Position numbers and translations under genes: made by a program
Notes under the pieces: model-generated
Databases searched by the model: none
What the model was told of the DNA's origin: nothing
What the model saw: the letters and a program-made list of their open reading frames with translations, nothing else
Part shown: piece by piece, positions 1 to 6,163 of the stretch
How the letters are laid out: each line of letters begins with the position of its first letter
Position numbering within the stretch: position 1 is the first letter of the stretch
Virus record (IMG/VR): IMGVR_UViG_3300029787_000192
Span: 1-32,918 of that record
Direction: 5' to 3' (one strand)
Length of the DNA stretch: 32,918 bases
Source: a virus

Positions 1-63
1 GAAACAATAGGTCTCTTCGCTCATGCTTTCGTAGTGCTTCACGTTTTTCAATTCAATGTTCAT
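1..63 (-). CDS. Partial small conserved phage protein (N-terminus only)
   Basis: The first 21 residues are visible, beginning MNIELKNVKHYESMSEE, and the gene runs off the left edge. The ATG at 63 is supported by AAGGAG six bases upstream (CATAAGGAGATAGC then ATG). From memory, short phage proteins starting MNI(E/T)LKN(V/I)K with a following SEET/CF block are common in tailed phages and have no known function. The gene is the second of a two-gene unit (with 144-404) that lies beyond the operon terminator at 626-651, so it is probably expressed apart from the late operon. Nothing can be said about its length or C-terminus. Confidence 0.7.
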   Translation of the reverse strand, partial: MNIELKNVKHYESMSEETYCF

Positions 64-94
64 GCTATCTCCTTATGTTACGGTGAATTCCGTA

Positions 95-110
95 GACGCC
101 TTTCGGCGTT
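95..110 (-). other. Small GAAA-loop RNA hairpin between two small genes
   Basis: Read on the minus strand, ACGCC-GAAA-GGCGT forms a perfect 5-bp stem (96-100 with 105-109) closed by a GNRA-type GAAA tetraloop, with a possible extra wobble pair outside. It lies between the stop of the 144-404 gene and the Shine-Dalgarno of the 1-63 gene. No U-tract follows, so it is not a canonical terminator. It could be an RNA-processing or stability element, or chance. Confidence 0.3.
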
Positions 111-143
111 TCGACTGGTATTCAATCAGTCTCATCAGTACGG

Positions 144-404
144 TTACGCTTCTTGAAAACAAAAGCCCCAATTCAAATAGTAAAGACCATCGGCGTTTGG
201 TTCGTCGTCAAGCGACGGAGGTTGATCTCCGAAATACTCCATAAAATCTTGATCATTGAGACTGGGTGCAACATGAGTTGCAAAAACCTGCTCGTAGACT
301 TCGCGAGTGACGTAGGGCTGTAACCAGCCATTCCAAGTGTTGTTTTCTTTGATAAAGCCGTCAAAAACGACACCGTCTTCTATTTGGAACTGAATGTTTT
401 TCAT
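144..404 (-). CDS. Small acidic protein of unknown function (86 aa)
   Basis: This encodes an 86-residue soluble protein beginning MKNIQFQIEDGVVFDGF. It is rich in acidic and aromatic residues, with a Trp pair (NTWNGWLQPYV) and a Pro/Asp-rich stretch near the C-terminus (GDQPPSLDDEPNADG). It has no membrane segment, signal peptide or recognised domain. The start is supported by CAAGGAG about eight bases upstream (CTCAAGGAGAAAAAAC then ATG). It is the first gene of a short minus-strand unit after the late-operon terminator and is preceded by a leader of about 220 bases holding AT-rich repeats and a hairpin. I do not recognise the family. Its reading frame and ribosome-binding site are what make it convincing. 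Confidence 0.72.
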   Translation of the reverse strand: MKNIQFQIEDGVVFDGFIKENNTWNGWLQPYVTREVYEQVFATHVAPSLNDQDFMEYFGDQPPSLDDEPNADGLYYLNWGFCFQEA

Positions 405-424
405 GTTTTTTCTCCTTGAGTTGA

Positions 425-456
425 CTTAGTGGTAAGCACTCAAATGAATGCTCACT
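425..456 (-). promoter_or_regulatory. Imperfect leader hairpin upstream of the 144-404 gene
   Basis: An imperfect dyad lies about 20 to 50 bases before the start codon. The inner arms are 435-441 and 446-452 (on the minus-strand RNA, AGCAUUC-AUUU-GAGUGCU with one G-U pair). The outer arms AGTG/CACT (428-431 with 453-456) are separated from the inner stem by a 3-base bulge. It sits in the untranslated leader and could influence translation or be an operator. No partner or mechanism is visible. Confidence 0.25.
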
Positions 457-580
457 AGTAAGTCGTGAATCCCTGAGCCTCTCGGTTGTCAGTGCTTTGC
501 CCGCTGGCTGTCGGTCTGTCTGATGCATCCCTCGCCGACAAGACAATATTACTAAAATCCCGTGTCGTTGTATACACTTT

Positions 581-610
581 TATGCAAATAAATGCAGATA
601 AATGCAAATA
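581..610. repeat. Three tandem 10-bp AT-rich repeats in the intergenic leader
   Basis: The plus strand reads TATGCAAATA, AATGCAGATA, AATGCAAATA: three contiguous decamers differing at one or two positions, followed by a degenerate fourth (AATATAAAAA). The 10-bp period places each copy on the same face of the helix. The array lies in the 405-625 spacer between the operon terminator and the start of the 144-404 gene, where a minus-strand promoter should be. A TATACA hexamer on the minus strand (569-574) could serve as a -10, but no convincing -35 is spaced from it, so I do not call an exact promoter. A phased protein-binding site (operator or activator) or bent promoter DNA are the simplest readings. 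The rest of 405-625 shows no gene. Confidence 0.5.
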
Positions 611-625
611 AATATAAAAAAGTGC

Positions 626-651
626 AAAAAAAAGGGCTCCAAAAGGAGCCC
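626..651 (-). terminator. Rho-independent terminator of the late operon
   Basis: On the minus strand a perfect 7-bp GC-rich stem, GGGCTCC-TTTT-GGAGCCC (arms 645-651 and 634-640), is followed directly by eight T residues (633-626). It lies about 29 bases beyond the stop codon of the cytosine methyltransferase gene at 680. It therefore ends the long right-to-left transcription unit and insulates the two small genes at 404-1. Confidence 0.93.
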
Positions 652-679
652 AAGTTGAGAGTGAGGAAGCGCAACACTC

Positions 680-1684
680 TCAAAACTCAGTGTTTGTCCG
701 CTCGTTTTCCAGAATTGCGTGGCCGATCAGTTCGGGTATGGGTGGCACAACTGCGTTGCCTAAGCATTTCAGTCTGTGTGCCCTATCGGGAACCCCATTA
801 ACCACTCTACCCACGTCGGGTTCAACTGACCAGTGGTCTGCTCTCTCCCGCCTTCTGAGTCGATTACTAAGGTGGTAAGTGATTTCTGCGTTCCTTTTTT
901 CCCCGTATCGCGGCGTTGATACCCCAAGCGACCCTCGTGAGCGCAGGGAGTGGGCCACATCCTTGCTGGCTGGTGCGAAAGACTGTCCTTCGCCGCTGCA
1001 CCGAGACTCCAACCGTGCGTCCCGTCCAAGTGGCTCAGTGCTACGCCTTCTCCCCCTGTCATTGCTGTTGGGGTCGGCCAAAATGGCCTCTTGTTGACCT
1101 GTACCCTGAGGCTGTCTTTTGTTCCCCCATGATTTGTAGTCATCTCCCACTCTGTTGGCGCCGCATGCTTGGCCTCTGAAGCCCGCGGGGTAGGCCACAA
1201 TCCAGACCCGATCTCTGTGATGGTGCGCGCCAAGTTCGGAAGCTGGTATACAGTGCCACTCCGCATCATACCCGAGCGCGGAAATGTCGCCGAGTACTCG
1301 CTTAAACCAATCTCCCCGTTGTCCAGAAAGCAAGTTTGTGACGTTTTCAAAGATAGCGTACCGGGGTCGAACCTCCCCAAGAAGACGGGCGCACTCTGAC
1401 CAGAGTCCGCTACGCTCGCCTTCAATACCTGCTTGATTCCCTGCAAGTGAGAGGTCTTGGCAGGGGAATCCCCCTGTAATGACATCAACTCTAATTCCAT
1501 CGGAAATAAGTCGGTCTGCTGTAATTTGTCGGACGTCGTCATAGATAGGCACTCCAGGCCAGTTTTTTTTGAGAACTTTCTGGGCGTAAGAATCAATCTC
1601 GCAAAAGGCCACGGTCGTAAAACCTGCCCTTTCTAAGCCCAAAGTAAAGCCACCGATCCCTGCGAACAAATCTAATACATTCAT
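680..1684 (-). CDS. dcm: C5-cytosine-specific DNA methyltransferase
   Basis: This is a SAM-dependent enzyme that methylates C5 of cytosine in duplex DNA, most likely protecting phage DNA from host restriction. All the key motifs are visible in its 334 residues: motif I DLFAGIGGF (5-13), motif IV GGFPCQ with catalytic Cys75 (71-76), motif VI ENV (113-115), motif VIII RDR (157-159), and motif X GNAVVP (309-314). Residues 165-290 are the variable target-recognition region and contain several diverged copies of an (I/L/V)A(Y/D/H)(P/S)-type segment. It is the last gene of the late operon, 12 bases after the oxygenase gene and just before the terminator. No cognate restriction enzyme is visible. 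A second open frame covers most of the gene in the +1 frame. The recognition sequence cannot be read from the protein. Confidence 0.95.
   Translation of the reverse strand: MNVLDLFAGIGGFTLGLERAGFTTVAFCEIDSYAQKVLKKNWPGVPIYDDVRQITADRLISDGIRVDVITGGFPCQDLSLAGNQAGIEGERSGLWSECARLLGEVRPRYAIFENVTNLLSGQRGDWFKRVLGDISALGYDAEWHCIPASELGAHHHRDRVWIVAYPAGFRGQACGANRVGDDYKSWGNKRQPQGTGQQEAILADPNSNDRGRRRSTEPLGRDARLESRCSGEGQSFAPASKDVAHSLRSRGSLGVSTPRYGEKRNAEITYHLSNRLRRRERADHWSVEPDVGRVVNGVPDRAHRLKCLGNAVVPPIPELIGHAILENERTNTEF
769..1596 (-). CDS. Possible overlapping +1-frame protein inside the methyltransferase gene
   Basis: This 275-codon open frame on the same strand as dcm is shifted +1 and lies entirely inside it. 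The first possible start is a TTG at 1596. An internal ATG (the MELELMSLQGDSPAK segment) is an alternative. It reads as a low-complexity, Trp/Pro-motif protein: SLKTSQTC, FPRSGMMRSG, three copies of (L/F/M)WPTP, and the C-terminus LNPTWVEWLMGFPIGHTD. From memory, predicted phage and metagenomic proteins with this block order are common, some labelled methyltransferase. Its blocks coincide with Dcm motif VI to VIII, the recognition-domain repeats and the region before motif X, so conservation may be imposed entirely by the Dcm frame. No clear ribosome-binding site was found. It may be a translated overlapping gene, a remnant of frame history, or a shadow. I treat it as unproven. Confidence 0.3.
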   Translation of the reverse strand: MILTPRKFSKKTGLECLSMTTSDKLQQTDLFPMELELMSLQGDSPAKTSHLQGIKQVLKASVADSGQSAPVFLGRFDPGTLSLKTSQTCFLDNGEIGLSEYSATFPRSGMMRSGTVYQLPNLARTITEIGSGLWPTPRASEAKHAAPTEWEMTTNHGGTKDSLRVQVNKRPFWPTPTAMTGGEGVALSHLDGTHGWSLGAAAKDSLSHQPARMWPTPCAHEGRLGYQRRDTGKKGTQKSLTTLVIDSEGGREQTTGQLNPTWVEWLMGFPIGHTD

Positions 1685-1696
1685 TAAAAAAACACC

Positions 1697-2431
1697 CTAT
1701 CGCAAGCCGTCATATCGTTCAATCAAGCGTTTTTTATCCATCAGCCAGAACACCAGCAAGTATCGATTACCTGAGTCTACCGCAAGCCCGCGATGCAGGT
1801 TAGTAAAAGACGGGAAGATCAAAGCGTGGCCGCTGGGCAGCGGGTTCAACACACCGTGGTTGTGAAACTCTGTGCCACCACCTTTATATCCATCTGTATT
1901 AAGCGGCACAACTACGCTGATATCGGCACTCTCGTCGTGATGCCAGGCGCCTTTCTGTTTGTCCCGCGGGTTGTAGTTTGCGAGCTGAATCGAATTGACA
2001 TCTTTGCAGTCTCGTTGATACAGCACGTTGAAAATGGGATTCAGCACGTTTTGCACCACAAACCACATGTTGCGATAGAGCTCTGGCACCTCTTGTTGCA
2101 ACACCACCTCAGGGATTTGTCTCAGCTCATCTTCATCGGGGTTAGGTGTAAATAAACCCTCGATCCTCATGTGATCGATCTCTTCAACCAGCATCTTACA
2201 GAACTGTCTACGGAACAATGGCACTCGATACACGTCGGGATAGATGCGCTTACAAAGTGCCGAGACAGGCGTCTTGGCTAGGCGGTCCACACCCTCTCGC
2301 GTTTTGTATTCCGCGATCATCGGCACAGTCTCTTGTACTGCTTTGTACAGCGGCTGGTTGATAAACCAGTGCGACTGCATGGACAGCATGTAGTTCTTCA
2401 TTTCATACATTTGTGTTATTTTATGCACCAT
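1697..2431 (-). CDS. 2OG-Fe(II) dioxygenase, PLOD/prolyl-4-hydroxylase-like
   Basis: This is a 2-oxoglutarate/Fe(II)-dependent oxygenase with a double-stranded beta-helix fold. The fold's signature sits in the C-terminal half: a WHHDES segment giving the HxD metal ligands (about H164 and D166 from the ATG used here), then SVVVPLN, the GGGTEF turn, PSGHALIFPS, the distal His in LHRG (about 213), and the 2OG-binding Arg in GNRYLLVFW (about 223). This order is that of lysyl (PLOD) and prolyl-4-hydroxylase domains. The N-terminal 120 residues are unassigned. I chose the ATG at 2431. A TTG at 2446 is also open, and neither has a strong Shine-Dalgarno. The substrate is unknown: protein side chains or modified nucleic acid are both possible. 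It precedes dcm by 12 bases, and its 5' end overlaps a candidate plus-strand promoter. Confidence 0.88.
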   Translation of the reverse strand: MVHKITQMYEMKNYMLSMQSHWFINQPLYKAVQETVPMIAEYKTREGVDRLAKTPVSALCKRIYPDVYRVPLFRRQFCKMLVEEIDHMRIEGLFTPNPDEDELRQIPEVVLQQEVPELYRNMWFVVQNVLNPIFNVLYQRDCKDVNSIQLANYNPRDKQKGAWHHDESADISVVVPLNTDGYKGGGTEFHNHGVLNPLPSGHALIFPSFTNLHRGLAVDSGNRYLLVFWLMDKKRLIERYDGLR

Positions 2432-2439
2432 TGTAGAAT
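2411..2439 (+). promoter_or_regulatory. Candidate sigma70-type promoter for the plus-strand operon
   Basis: TTGTGT (2411-2416) and TAGAAT (2434-2439) are separated by exactly 17 bases. The -10 matches the consensus at five of six positions and the -35 at three of six. The predicted start near 2446 gives a leader of about 19 bases before the ATG at 2465, with GAGG between them. It lies across the 5' end of the oxygenase gene, so the two divergent units could interfere. Confidence 0.5.
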
Positions 2440-2464
2440 CAATCAATCTTTTCGAGGATTGCAG

Positions 2465-2671
2465 ATGGTGAAACCAGTGTATGAAGAAGATACCGCGGAG
2501 GCGGATACGATTGAACGTGACGACCGTAAGCGCAAGTCGTTAGCGATTGATGACAAGACATATTGGAAGCTCAGAGAAATCTGTGCCAAAGAACGTCGCA
2601 CATTGATCATGCAGCTTCAGCTCTTGATTGAAGATCGATACGACGAGCTGTTCCCAGACGAGCGTTACTGA
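2465..2671 (+). CDS. Ribbon-helix-helix-like DNA-binding protein (68 aa)
   Basis: A 68-residue protein starts at the ATG at 2465, supported by GAGG about eight bases upstream. The frame is open upstream, but that part overlaps the divergent oxygenase and has no ribosome-binding site. After an acidic N-terminus, residues 24-63 read like a ribbon-helix-helix unit: a basic beta strand RKSLAIDD, helix A YWKLREICAKER, a turn RTLIMQ, and helix B LQLLIEDRYDEL. Such proteins bind DNA as dimers and usually repress, often their own promoter. It is one of only two genes on the plus strand, so a regulatory role is reasonable but inferred. Its stop codon overlaps the next start (TGATG arrangement), implying translational coupling. 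Confidence 0.72.
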   Translation: MVKPVYEEDTAEADTIERDDRKRKSLAIDDKTYWKLREICAKERRTLIMQLQLLIEDRYDELFPDERY

Positions 2672-2943
2672 TGAGTCTGTTCAAACGTAAAGCGGCGCGT
2701 TATGGCGTGCCACAATCTTATCGTCCCGTTGCCGATGCGGTTGAAGTCATTGATCTTTTCAGCCGTATGACCCTGCATCAACAGGCCGCACTGCTGCGTT
2801 TGTGTAGCCGCAACCTCATGATGGAGGTGGACGGGGAGCTACACATGGGTTACGACTTCGACTGGGACGTGAAGGGCGCCATGATTATCGCAACCCCTTC
2901 CGATGTGGATTTTTTACCCAGCGAGGGAGGCGATCCCGCCTAG
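2671..2943 (+). CDS. Small unknown protein co-transcribed with the RHH-like gene
   Basis: This encodes a 90-residue protein starting MSLFKRKAARYGVPQSY. A basic N-terminus is followed by a helical middle (EVIDLFSRMTLHQQAALLRLCSRNLMMEV) and an acidic, aromatic C-terminus (GYDFDWDVKG). It has no membrane segment or recognised domain. The start ATG overlaps the stop of the RHH-like gene by one base. The last 30 bases overlap, tail to tail, the 3' end of the 853-aa minus-strand gene. The two-gene layout resembles a DNA-binding protein plus partner, as in antitoxin-toxin or repressor-cofactor pairs, but no toxin motif is visible. I do not recognise the family. Confidence 0.7.
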   Translation: MSLFKRKAARYGVPQSYRPVADAVEVIDLFSRMTLHQQAALLRLCSRNLMMEVDGELHMGYDFDWDVKGAMIIATPSDVDFLPSEGGDPA

Positions 2944-5475
2944 CGGACCACGTAACCTACCCGCCAACTCTCTATCGTCTGCTCGAGGTAAAACAATCGC
3001 CGATTGCGATGGGTCAAAGCCCGCCGTCAATGGTGTGGTGTCAGTGCCTGGGAGTGGTTCGAACATAGTGTCTTGCACCACAGCCGATCGATTACCTGCG
3101 TCATTCATTTTTGCTAAAGCTTCGATTTGAGTTGGTAAAACTTTATCGGCGGTGCTTTTTGGCACGACCTGCCTAAAGTTCAGCTCATTATCGACGGCAG
3201 ACAACGGCGTCGAGGATTGAGTCGTTTCGTTCTGTAAAGGCTCAATGGTTTCTTGAGTCATGCCATGCAGAACTGCTTTGATCTCGTCTCGGATGTCTGG
3301 GTTTACCTCATAAATTTGATATAGTCGCCGCACATGCTGACCAAAAGACATCGGGTTGTATACGGACTTTTCTACACCCGTAGAGACCCATTTTACAAAA
3401 TCTGGATTGGTCATCAATTTGGCACCCGCATACGGTCCAATCAATCCGCCAAAACCGTATTCAAAACCATCAGACCCTAAAGCTCGACCAAATACAGTAT
3501 CGCCTCCAAGAACTCCAAACATGCCCATGGCAGCGACAGCTCTTGCCGTGCCAGAGGGGTTTGCCATGTCGCTGGCATTTTTCGCAACTCTTTCTATCGT
3601 AAACGTCAAATCGTCGAGAGCAGGGACCAGCTTTTCGTACTCTGTCCCGAAAAATAAAGCTTCTTTCGCTTCTTTTGACAGGTTATTCCAGTTTGTCAAA
3701 AACCTTTTAGGAGAGAACCCTTGAGAGGTTACATATTCTCTCCCTTCCATCATGGCAGCTTGTCCTAACTCTACCGCACTAGCCTGGCCTGGCGTAGGAG
3801 TCCCCATCTTGCCTAGCATATAACCAGAGATAACATTGAACTCCTCAGGTTTGAATTGTCTTCGCAACACCTCAATGCTATCACCGCTGTCTTTGGCACC
3901 CGATAAAACATATTGCAACGCTTGTGTCGCCCGCTCCTGCCCTCTACGGAGAGTCGCATCAACGAAGGCAATGTCTCCGCCCGCTTTTGAGTTTTCTTTA
4001 ACAAAGGCGTTTGCCTTTTTGAAACTATCCAAAAGTTTTTTCACGTCTGCGGCTCTACCAGTGACACTGCCTGTGGTAGAAGCTCCATAAGCGGCGCTCT
4101 GAACCAGATCATCCAAATCTTGTGTTATGTGGGGAATCAGCTCTTTTATTTTCCTTTCAGAGCTGTTCAAGGCCCCTTGCGATTCTGCTTTTCTGACCGT
4201 GTTCATAACACTGGAGCGGAAAGCTTGGAGGCGATTGAAATTCAATACACCATTATCTGCATCTTTCAACAGTTTTTCTGCCAAACGTAGGGCGGCATCA
4301 AGATCGTCTTTGCCCGTGGCGGTTTGAGAATCCGCGATATATTTTTCGACAAACTTGATGGTGTTTTTGCCTTCGGAGGATAAATTTTGAGGCATTAAAG
4401 CATCGACCTCTGCATACAACGCTTTAACTTGTGAATCGTAACGGTCCCGCGCGGCTTGTGCCGCATCCATGACGCGCCCAGCGGCTTCTGACGTGGTCCG
4501 CGCGCCGCCATACTGTTCAGTTAGTTTTTGTGCAGCCTCTTCGATTTGTTTGATTGTTTGTTGTGCGTTCGCTCTCATCACGTTCGTAGATGTGGGTAGG
4601 TTAGAAAGAACAGCATTTTCAAACAAATTAGCCAAAGGGCTTGATGTGACTTGTCCTACGGTAGGGTTTGTAACGCCTGTGCGAATTAGCCTTTCATACG
4701 CTTCTCGAGCTGGGACCGATAGCGAGTTGTTTACATATCTTATGGGACCACCCGCGACAAATTTTATACCGTCAAAAAGTTTGCTAGATATTGGTCCCAT
4801 CGCAGCATTCAAAGCGGCTGTCGTAGAAAAATCGGCAAACTTTTCAAGGCCCGTTCGTCTGTCTTCTGTTTCTCCAAAATGGTTCAAAATACTAATGTAC
4901 GTTTCCCGTGCAGTGGCGCTACCGATGCCCTCTCCAGCGATAAAAGCGGCAGTTGCTGCTGGCACTGCACCGGGACCAGTTGGCGACGTTGCAACTCCAG
5001 CTAAAAAAGCAGCACCCGCTCCTCCGCCTAAGCCTCCAGCCGTTTCTGCAATCTCTGGTCCAACGTCTGCAAAATCACCAAGCGTCGGTAGAGGCACTCC
5101 AAAAAGACGCACGTCTTCATCGAACAGAGTTAATGCGCCTGTTTCAGGATTCGTAAAAATATAATTGCCTCTGCCAAACTTTGAAGCACCATACTCAGGA
5201 TCGAACACTTCGATAGGGACTGCGTCGGGGTAAAACTTTTGCACCGTGGCTAAACGATCGTCGGGTGTTTGTGCAGCAGACACTTGAGCGCGCACACTTG
5301 CTGGGGCACCGCTTTGTGTGTCGATGCTGTTATTTATTTTTTGTTGTGCAATTTTCAATAAAAGATCGTCGTCGAAACCAGCAAAAGCAGTCACATCTAC
5401 AGGCGGCGGTTTCGGTGAATCGATGATATCTAACAACATATCGTCGCTGAGTGTTTGTAAGGCCGTTTGCGTCAT
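2914..5475 (-). CDS. Large internal virion/ejection-type protein (853 aa)
   Basis: This 853-residue protein occupies the place in the structural cluster where short-tailed phages encode internal or ejection proteins. The N-terminal 110 residues include a conserved-looking FDPEYGASKFGRGNYIF segment. At about 138-190 there is a long Gly/Ala-rich stretch (AGGLGGGAGAAFLAGVA then AAFIAGEGIGSATA) that could insert in a membrane. Residues 270-620 are mostly helical with coiled-coil potential, followed by a second Gly-rich region (AAMGMFGVLGGDTVFG). No lytic transglycosylase or protease motif was found. It overlaps the preceding gene by 4 bases (ATGA). The role in DNA delivery is inferred from position and composition, not homology. 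Confidence 0.72.
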   Translation of the reverse strand: MTQTALQTLSDDMLLDIIDSPKPPPVDVTAFAGFDDDLLLKIAQQKINNSIDTQSGAPASVRAQVSAAQTPDDRLATVQKFYPDAVPIEVFDPEYGASKFGRGNYIFTNPETGALTLFDEDVRLFGVPLPTLGDFADVGPEIAETAGGLGGGAGAAFLAGVATSPTGPGAVPAATAAFIAGEGIGSATARETYISILNHFGETEDRRTGLEKFADFSTTAALNAAMGPISSKLFDGIKFVAGGPIRYVNNSLSVPAREAYERLIRTGVTNPTVGQVTSSPLANLFENAVLSNLPTSTNVMRANAQQTIKQIEEAAQKLTEQYGGARTTSEAAGRVMDAAQAARDRYDSQVKALYAEVDALMPQNLSSEGKNTIKFVEKYIADSQTATGKDDLDAALRLAEKLLKDADNGVLNFNRLQAFRSSVMNTVRKAESQGALNSSERKIKELIPHITQDLDDLVQSAAYGASTTGSVTGRAADVKKLLDSFKKANAFVKENSKAGGDIAFVDATLRRGQERATQALQYVLSGAKDSGDSIEVLRRQFKPEEFNVISGYMLGKMGTPTPGQASAVELGQAAMMEGREYVTSQGFSPKRFLTNWNNLSKEAKEALFFGTEYEKLVPALDDLTFTIERVAKNASDMANPSGTARAVAAMGMFGVLGGDTVFGRALGSDGFEYGFGGLIGPYAGAKLMTNPDFVKWVSTGVEKSVYNPMSFGQHVRRLYQIYEVNPDIRDEIKAVLHGMTQETIEPLQNETTQSSTPLSAVDNELNFRQVVPKSTADKVLPTQIEALAKMNDAGNRSAVVQDTMFEPLPGTDTTPLTAGFDPSQSAIVLPRADDRELAGRLRGPLGGIASLAG

Positions 5476-6161
5476 TGCGGGATCAAACCTCTGTTTCTCA
5501 GTTTTTCTGCTAATTCTGGATCGTTTTTTGCGCGCTCTAATAATACTTCGAGGGCTTGATCTAGGGTAGGCCGTTGTCCGCTAGGTCCGCCTTGAATTTC
5601 TTCGTAAGCTCGATCAAAAGCTTTTCCAGCGGCGGCTTTCATAGCCGCCAAAGCTGATCTGCGAGCCTCTCTTTTTGCTTGGATGACCGCAGCTCCATCT
5701 CCCGGTTGAGGAATGTAAATTCTGAACGCGAGGGGAAATTCACCTGCGGAAATAGCGGCGCCTGATTCGTCTCTCAATTGCGCCATAATAAAATCAGTCA
5801 TGGCGCGTTGATACTGTTGATATTGAGACGACTTCAAATAATTTTCTGCGATCTCAGGCAAGAATGGTGCGTTTTCAATGAGCACAGAGTCTCTGATATT
5901 CACAGGATTGAAACCAGAATCTTCTAAAGCCTCCATTTGTTCCACGGCACGTTGCATTCTTGCCGCATAACCCGCCGTCTGTTTTTGAGACACCGCAAAA
6001 GGATCTTTTTGTTTTTCTATGCCTTCTATCGGTTGAGCAATGTATGTTGCTTCTTTTTCGGGTTCATCTCTCTTCAAAACTAAAGGAGCAATCTCCTCTG
6101 TTGTAGAGGATTCATAATCCGCTAATTCTTCTGCTGTAAGTGGGCGAAAATTTTGACTCAT
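5472..6161 (-). CDS. Virion-associated protein with RDESGA.IS..E motif (229 aa)
   Basis: This is a 229-residue helical protein. The segment MAQLRDESGAAISAGEF followed by FRIYIPQPGDGAAVIQAKR (about residues 138-175) matches, from memory, a block frequent in phage structural or ejection proteins, written approximately LR.ESGAAIS..EF....YFPQPGD...VI..K. The N-terminal third is acidic and likely disordered. The C-terminus is helical with an LEVLLERAKNDPELAEKLR segment. It overlaps the next gene by 4 bases and follows the 270-aa gene by 2 bases. It is likely a component of the internal core or ejectosome working with its neighbours. The precise role is unknown. Confidence 0.7.
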   Translation of the reverse strand: MSQNFRPLTAEELADYESSTTEEIAPLVLKRDEPEKEATYIAQPIEGIEKQKDPFAVSQKQTAGYAARMQRAVEQMEALEDSGFNPVNIRDSVLIENAPFLPEIAENYLKSSQYQQYQRAMTDFIMAQLRDESGAAISAGEFPLAFRIYIPQPGDGAAVIQAKREARRSALAAMKAAAGKAFDRAYEEIQGGPSGQRPTLDQALEVLLERAKNDPELAEKLRNRGLIPQ

Positions 6162-6163
6162 GA

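Noticed and set aside
361-546. 61-codon minus-strand frame before the 144-404 gene
   Set aside because: It needs a TTG start, overlaps the well-supported gene start and is basic, Arg-rich shadow-like sequence. I treat 405-625 as untranslated leader.
2928-2941. AGGCG-ATCC-CGCCT hairpin at the convergent gene ends
   Set aside because: The stem is only 5 bp and no U-tract follows on either strand, so it is not called a terminator.
4469-5164. Long open frame on the plus strand opposite the 853-aa protein gene
   Set aside because: It is antisense to a well-supported structural gene, has Ser/Pro/Ala composition of a mirror frame, no ribosome-binding site and no recognised motif.
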